Below, in pieces: positions 7,749 through 12,500 of a stretch of DNA of 12,500 nt. The stretch's first letter is position 1; each line of letters opens with the position of its first letter. The notes under the pieces were generated by a model. It saw only the letters and a program-made list of their open reading frames with translations, was not told where the DNA came from and did not search any database. Made by a program: the position numbers and the translations under genes. Source of the DNA: Theodoxus fluviatilis (taxonomy: Eukaryota; Mollusca; Gastropoda; Cycloneritida; Neritidae); the NCBI GenBank assembly GCA_034096865.1, contig JAWQFJ010000498.1, positions 216,557 to 229,056 on the forward strand, given 5' to 3'.

Positions 7749-8338
7749 CCCTTGCTGCCATTCCCATAGTGACCTGGCTGTCAGTTCAGCCCTTGCTGCC
7801 ATTCCCATAGTGACCTGGCTGTCAGTTCAGCCCTTGCTGCCATTCCCATAGTGACCTGGCTGTCAGTTCAGCCCTTGCTGCCATTCCCAACCTGGCTGTC
7901 AGTTCAGCCCTTGCTGCCATTCCCATAGTGACCTGGCTGTCAGTTCAGCCCTTGCTGCCATTCCCATAGTGACCTGGCTGTCAGTTCAGCCCTTGCTGCC
8001 ATTCCCATAGTGACCTGGCTGTCAGTTCAGCCCTTGCTGCCATTCCCAACCTGGCTGTCAGTTCAGCCCTTGCTGCCATTCCCACAGTGACCTGGCTGTC
8101 AGTTCAGCCCTTGCTGCCATTCCCATAGTGACCTGGCTGTCAGTTCAGCCCTTGCTGCCATTCCCATAGTGACCTGGCTGTCAGTTCAGCCCTTGCTGCC
8201 ATTCCCAACCTGGCTGTCAGTTCAGCCCTTGCTGCCATTCCCAACCTGGCTGTCAGTTCAGCCCTTGCTGCCATTCCCATAGTGACCTGGCTGTCAGTTC
8301 AGCCCTTGCTGCCATTCCCAACCTGGCTGTCAGCTCAG
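7749..8338 (+). repeat. 41/36-bp minisatellite with higher-order order
   Basis: Fifteen units in two length classes: long (41 bp, CCCTTGCTGCCATTCCCATA and then GTGACCTGGCTGTCAGTTCAG) and short (36 bp, lacking TAGTG after CCCA). The order is LLLS LLLS LLLS S L S. Each unit ends in CAGTTCAG after a partly pyrimidine-rich stretch. The array is intronic; stops occur in the frames. Confidence 0.96.
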
Positions 8339-9152
8339 CCCCTGCATCTCTCCCTCATGTTTTCCACCTCATTGTTCTAAATTTAACAGTCAAGTGTGAC
8401 CTTGGAGCAGATCTCCTGTTGTTCCCTCCATGATTGTTATATTTGCAACAGTGAGTTTTGAGAAGGAGGACTGAGAGCTAGCCACGGCTTTGCTAGTTGG
8501 CAAGGGTTGGTGTGGGGATGGAGGGAAGGATGGAGTATTGTGGTACTGGACGTTATTGGACAAGCATGACTGGTCCATCCAAACTTGGACGGTCTGATCC
8601 TTTGGTCAAATGAAGAGAAAGGATTTTCACGGATGGGGGTTGTTTTAGTAAGTTTGAGATGTTTCTTGATTTGTAAAGCTGAACCATCACTGCATGTATT
8701 TTATAAATGTCAAATTTTTACTAATAAGTTGTTGTTTTTTATTTTGACAGGAGGCTGTATAACCTTTTTTGTGAAAAAAAAACTTTGGTTGCTCACTAAA
8801 AATGCCATTGTCTAATTTTGACTGTTTTCAATACACATGCATTCAAACAAGCATTCATCAACAATCAGTGCACATATCATAATTGTTTTAAATATCATTT
8901 GGAAGGGATTTCATTGCACTTTGTGATGATGCAATATTCTGATAATTATCACCAAAGACATCAGATCGACTCCATTTGGGAGGACCAGTCATATATCAGT
9001 TTTTAAGTTCCTGTACAACCTCAACGAGCCTGGGTGTGAGATTTGCTCCATCAGTTTCATTTTGACCTGCACATCACCGAGTTTGAGTGATTCTGATGAT
9101 GACAAGCTGCTATGATCAGGGCCTCATGCTGAGCTGACTTGATGCATTCCAG
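8339..9152. other. Intron 5, last third
   Basis: AT-rich, apparently single-copy sequence with short A- and T-runs. The open frames of 60-76 codons show no recognisable protein. It ends at the exon 6 acceptor GCATTCCAG, whose upstream tract is only modestly pyrimidine-rich. Confidence 0.65.
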
Positions 9153-9275
9153 GAGAACTATGGGTACCTGAGAGGGCTGAAGGTTGCCTGGGTTGGCGAC
9201 GGCAACAACGTCACCCACTCACTCATGATAGGATGCACCAAACTTGGCATTGACCTCAGCATCGCCACACCCAAG
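9153..9275 (+). CDS. OTC: Ornithine transcarbamylase exon 6
   Basis: Reads [19 protein letters not shown] and, after it, [29 protein letters not shown] (DGNN at 9198-9209) is the ornithine-side nucleotide-fold motif with its conserved Asn pair. The exon starts and ends in phase 0 and is 123 nt, as in vertebrates. The acceptor is GCATTCCAG; the donor is CCCAAG/GTCAGT. No frame damage. Confidence 0.97.
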
Positions 9276-9897
9276 GTCAGTCTGTCCACTGTTGCCATAG
9301 CAGTGAATCATGTTGACATGAAAGGACCCTGGAAAGAGACTTGATTTTCTTTTTTGAAGTTGTTATGATGGTGGATACTTAACCATTTTAAAAGTAATGG
9401 AACTAACAGTTTTTCCTTCATGTGTTCAATATATCAACTTCTCATTTCCTTCAAAGAGCAGACCACTTGGAGACTGACCTATTACGTTTTGGTGAGTGGA
9501 TGACAGGATTTAATGCATGGATAGGACAAGTGTGACCGACATATCCATATGATTGCAGTAATCCCATCTTAGATTCTTCAAAATCGATTGTAGGAGTTCA
9601 AGATTAGATGGGTGTGATGATTACATTTGCTATCTGATCTTTGCAGCTGTGCAAGGATTGCTGTGAATTGAGTAGATGTGATGGTGTGATGCATGGTAAA
9701 GGGTTGTATTCTTCTAGTGCCTCGCTCATCAGCTAGATACTACATATACCAGGTATAACTATTGTCTACTGTGACCAACATTAGATTATAACCATACAGT
9801 GAAATAAATCTCTGGGAGATTCAACTTTGTTCATTCATTTAAATGAAATGGATTTATTTTGTAAACATGTCCAATCTCCACCTCTCTTTCCTTCCAG
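9276..9897. other. Intron 6
   Basis: A 622-nt intron without recognisable repeats or exon-like frames. It ends with a good pyrimidine tract (CCTCTCTTTCCTTCCAG). Confidence 0.75.
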
Positions 9898-9951
9898 GGC
9901 TATGAAGTCAACCCCGAAATTTTGCAACATTCTGTGAAGTTGGCTGCTGCA
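9898..9951 (+). CDS. OTC: Ornithine transcarbamylase exon 7
   Basis: An 18-codon exon that reads GYEVNPEILQHSVKLAAA. It matches the short GYEPD...-type helix region of OTC after the ATPK turn. Phase 0 at both ends; 54 nt, the vertebrate length. The donor is GCA/GTGAGT, a strong 5' splice site. It is too short to identify by homology alone, but its position, length, phase and GYE start make the assignment secure. Confidence 0.93.
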
Positions 9952-10527
9952 GTGAGTGCCATTAATTAGTTTGTTATCTGATTTGGACCCTGTGCTTCTT
10001 TGCTCTTTGGTGATGGCACCTTTTACCATGTTTATATATACTTTCTATGAAAGATGATGTAAGTTCTTTTACTCCTTCAAACACTGGATTCAGCAGTTAG
10101 TGACATTGATAATTTTGTCTAACTTTCATAGCAGTGTTGTGCAGTATTTTTCATAATGTGGTTTTCATTTCCATTAAATAGCTGCCACATCGGAGAACAA
10201 ACAGATAGTACATATCTTCAGTTTTATCAGTGAGTTAGCTGGCCCTTCATAGATAGTCTTGGAGCTTTTTTAATAGAAGCTGAAGAGCTCTTACATATGG
10301 ACACGTGAGCTGTAATGTGTGGAGCATTGAAGGAGCTATGCTAGCTTTTGATCTTTGTGTACAGCCAGCAAGTAATTGTCATATTTCTGTTTCAGCCCTT
10401 TGTGAATCATCAGACTATTTTCTTGGGGTTATGGTGGGCCTTCATTTTCTCATTCAGCTCATCATCAATCCACAGCCTTTGACCCTGCCCTTTGCTTGCT
10501 TTGACCCATCTCACTCTACACTTGATT
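9952..10527. other. Intron 7, main part
   Basis: No repeats, RNA genes or exon-like frames recognised. A 93-codon open frame at the end (10305-10586) runs into the exon 8 acceptor and has no conserved look. Confidence 0.65.
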
Positions 10528-10622
10528 TGACCTTGAGTTCGGTAACCCTTGAACTTTCACTCTGGACCTTGACTTATGACTGTTGACCTTCACCTTGCAG
10601 AATAACAGCAGCCTGACCTTGA
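10528..10622 (-). promoter_or_regulatory. Cluster of TGACCTTGA (ERR/SF-1-like) motifs across exon 8 acceptor
   Basis: TGACCTTGA at 10528 and 10614, GGACCTTGA at 10564, TGACCTTCA at 10584. The reverse complement TCAAGGTCA is the extended half-site bound by ERR, SF-1 and related monomeric nuclear receptors. The same motif forms the pyrimidine-rich run before exon 8 and continues into its Leu-Thr-Leu codons. It may be a degenerate GACCTTGA tandem repeat, not a bound element. Confidence 0.35.
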
Positions 10623-10750
10623 CCAATGACCCTAGAGAGGCAGTGTACCAGGCAGATGTGGTGGTGACAGACACTTGGATCAGCATGGGGCAGGAGGAGG
10701 AGAGGGCCAAGAGGCTGCGGGACTTTGCTGGCTACCAGGTGGACAGGAAG
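10601..10750 (+). CDS. OTC: Ornithine transcarbamylase exon 8
   Basis: Reads [18 protein letters not shown], then [16 protein letters not shown], then [23 protein letters not shown] (SMG at 10682-10690) is the family ornithine-binding loop that closes over the substrate. Phase 0 at both ends; 150 nt, the vertebrate length. The acceptor is CACCTTGCAG; the donor is AGGAAG/GTCAGT. The following exon (with the HCLP catalytic Cys) is not found in the remaining 1.75 kb, so intron 8 is longer than that. Confidence 0.97.
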
Positions 10751-11584
10751 GTCAGTGGTGGTTGGTCCATGCTACAGACTGCTTCCAGTTGCACAAGGCT
10801 GGTAGCAACCATGCTTAATGGTAGTTGTTATGGTATGTTGTCTTGATCAGGGGTCATGTAGTGGACTTGGGGGACTGTGCCAATAGTGGTGACATGGAGC
10901 AAAGGAAAGGTCGAGATCAAGGTAGAGTTAAGGATTGACTCAAGCAGCTCTATCATCAGAGGGTAAAGTGAAATTAGTTTGGGTTCTAGCCGTGGGTGAT
11001 GTCACCATATTCATCCAACACCTGTGCATTCAAACAGATACATGTGCACCCATCTGGGAGGAGATAGATGCAGCATGTTTATGTTGTGGCTGAATCCCTT
11101 GGAAGGGATCAAATATAACAGCTGTACAAAACCACACCTGTACCTTTTACTCTCTCATCATTTAGGGCTATGGTTGCTGAACCTTTGAGGTGCATTCCAG
11201 TAACTCAACCAAAGCTAGCCTTTGGCTGATTTTTGAGCTGCTCTTTGGCATTAGAAGTGAAAACGTAGTGAGCATGTCCACAATGGGTGTTTCGTGTCTA
11301 CATTTTTTTACCGATCCATAGACATCCAACACCAACCACTGAATCCCTTTTTTCACGCACAGTCATACCTCAACATTCAAGGAATCTTTAGTTAGAATGT
11401 TCTTGCAGTTCCCACTATGAAGTGATGCAGTGTGTGTTTAATTATCATGTAATGTTCTTCACCCTTTCCATACTGCATCTGATTTTTATCAGGCGACTCT
11501 GCCCCATTGTCATCACTTGACTGCTAAATTTAGAACGATGAGTCTGAGGAGGGAGACATGAGAGCAGCAGGTGCTTAGCTGAAT
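10751..11584. other. Intron 8, first part
   Basis: Apparently single-copy sequence. No exon-like frame, RNA gene or clear repeat recognised. Confidence 0.65.
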
Positions 11585-12170
11585 GCTAGGTCAGCTTGGG
11601 AAGCAGAGAGAGGTGGTATAATTTATTTTACCTCAATGTGTTCCACTTTTCTGCCTATCCTGTGTGGGGTGTCTGACTCACTAACACTACAAGGTCTTTG
11701 CCCTTTTCTGGCTGGCGTCGCCAACTCAAAACAGCAGTTCCTGCCTAGGGTTGCCAACTCAAAAATGCAAAAACTTGGGTGGTTGTAGAAAAATCTCACT
11801 AACTCTCTTGTTTGAGCTTGGTGGGTGCTCAGCTGAAGCGAAAATACTCGTTACCCATCAGAAAAGGGTTAAAGTAAATGAGGGCAAAGAACAGGGTAGG
11901 TTGTATCTCCATAAGTACCACTTTTCTGTCTTGCACAGGGTGTATTAGATTTTGTATATTTTTCATTGCATTGCATTGTATCATATTGGGTCATTATTAG
12001 AATGACTGCAAAGAGCAGAAAGAGTTGGTCGGTATGCACCACTTTTTCTGTCTGGCACAGAGTGTATTAGATACTGTATTGTATTTATTGCATTATATTG
12101 TGTTAGATCATGATGGGAATGACAGCAAGGAGCTGAGAGAGGTGGTTTGAGATGCAGTACCTCAATATGT
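11585..12170 (+). repeat. Degenerate ~120-bp tandem repeat
   Basis: Units begin near ACCACTTTT at 11917 and 12038 and share TCTGTCTTGCACAGGGTGTA / TCTGTCTGGCACAGAGTGTA, TTAGAT, TGCATT-rich stretches, and a closing AATGACtGCAAaGAGCaGA block. An older relative at about 11597-11665 has GCAGAGAGAGGTGGTATAAT and TCCACTTTTCTGCC. Divergence is high. No coding capacity. Confidence 0.7.
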
Positions 12171-12180
12171 ATAACTTTTT

Positions 12181-12500
12181 GACTCGCATGCGAAGCAAAA
12201 GTGAGTCTATGTACTCAGCCGTGTCGTCCGTCCGTCCGTCCGTCCGTCCGTCCGGGCGTAAAAAACTTAAACGTTGGATTTTTCTCGGAGACTATTAAGT
12301 CTATCAACACCAAATGTGGAATGATGGTGTATGATGACAAGGCCTAAAAAAAATACATAGTGACTTGACCTTGCTTCAAGGTCAAGGTCACAGGAGCCAT
12401 AAATGTGGTCTCAAAAACAGTCATTTTTTACATTTTCCCAATTTTCTCCCACGTTATTGAGAATGGCGACCTTAGCTACAAGTGGTATATAGGTCAAAGC
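12181..12500 (+). repeat. Dispersed repeat with (TCCG)n head, runs off window
   Basis: Starts GACTCGCATGCGAAGC, a segment whose ends can pair (GACTC...GAGTC), then a (TCCG)7 tract (12226-12254), then AAAAACTTAAACGTTGGATT and a TGACCTTGcttCAAGGTCA palindrome (12366-12384). I recall similar TCCG-headed repeats as common in mollusc genomes. The far end lies beyond the window. Confidence 0.65.

Noticed and set aside
11751..11948. 65-codon open frame in intron 8
   Set aside because: No recognisable domain or splice context; overlaps the start of a degenerate tandem repeat.
10751..12500. OTC exon 9 (HCLP-containing)
   Set aside because: Looked for His-Cys-Leu-Pro coding followed by the conserved C-terminal pattern; none found before the window ends.

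Overview
The window is eukaryotic nuclear DNA. It holds the middle of an ornithine transcarbamylase (OTC, ornithine carbamoyltransferase) gene on the + strand. Six exons totalling 651 nt (217 codons) can be read with no indel or stop, and they match exons 3 to 8 of the vertebrate gene. Exons 1-2 lie upstream of the window and exons 9-10 downstream; the HCLP-containing exon is not present. About 95% of the window is intron, packed with minisatellites, microsatellites and dispersed repeats. The repeat families (microsatellite-headed dispersed repeats, tandem-core elements, TCCG-headed repeats) suggest a marine mollusc, probably a gastropod. That assignment is inference from repeat style, not a database match.

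Layout: 24-723, a tandem array carrying seven extra copies of the exon 3 acceptor plus the first 23 nt of exon 3; 701-782 exon 3; 783-5377 intron 3; 5378-5465 exon 4; 5466-6494 intron 4; 6495-6648 exon 5; 6639-7391, a tandem array carrying nine extra copies of the end of exon 5 plus its donor; 7749-8338, a 41/36-bp minisatellite; 9153-9275 exon 6; 9898-9951 exon 7; 10601-10750 exon 8; 10751 to the end, intron 8. Intron 3 contains a 48-bp minisatellite, a (TG)55 tract, a two-copy dispersed repeat, a relic exon of a SWIM zinc-finger-type protein joined to a foldback element, tRNA B-box-like palindromes, a 295-bp higher-order repeat array rich in RFX/ETS/YY1-like motifs, (TA)n, a G-run tract, a pentanucleotide repeat, and a (GA)n/(CA)n compound microsatellite.

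The encoded segment covers the carbamoyl-phosphate site (STRTR, HPLQ) and the ornithine site (GDGNN, DTWISMG). It would belong to a mitochondrial urea-cycle/arginine-synthesis enzyme. The most unusual features are the two arrays that multiply real splice sites of this gene: an acceptor array before exon 3 and a donor array after exon 5. Every surplus site would add an in-frame stop if used. A second unusual feature is the placement of (UG)n and (CA)n tracts about 300 nt inside each end of the 4.6-kb intron 3, whose acceptor has a poor pyrimidine tract.
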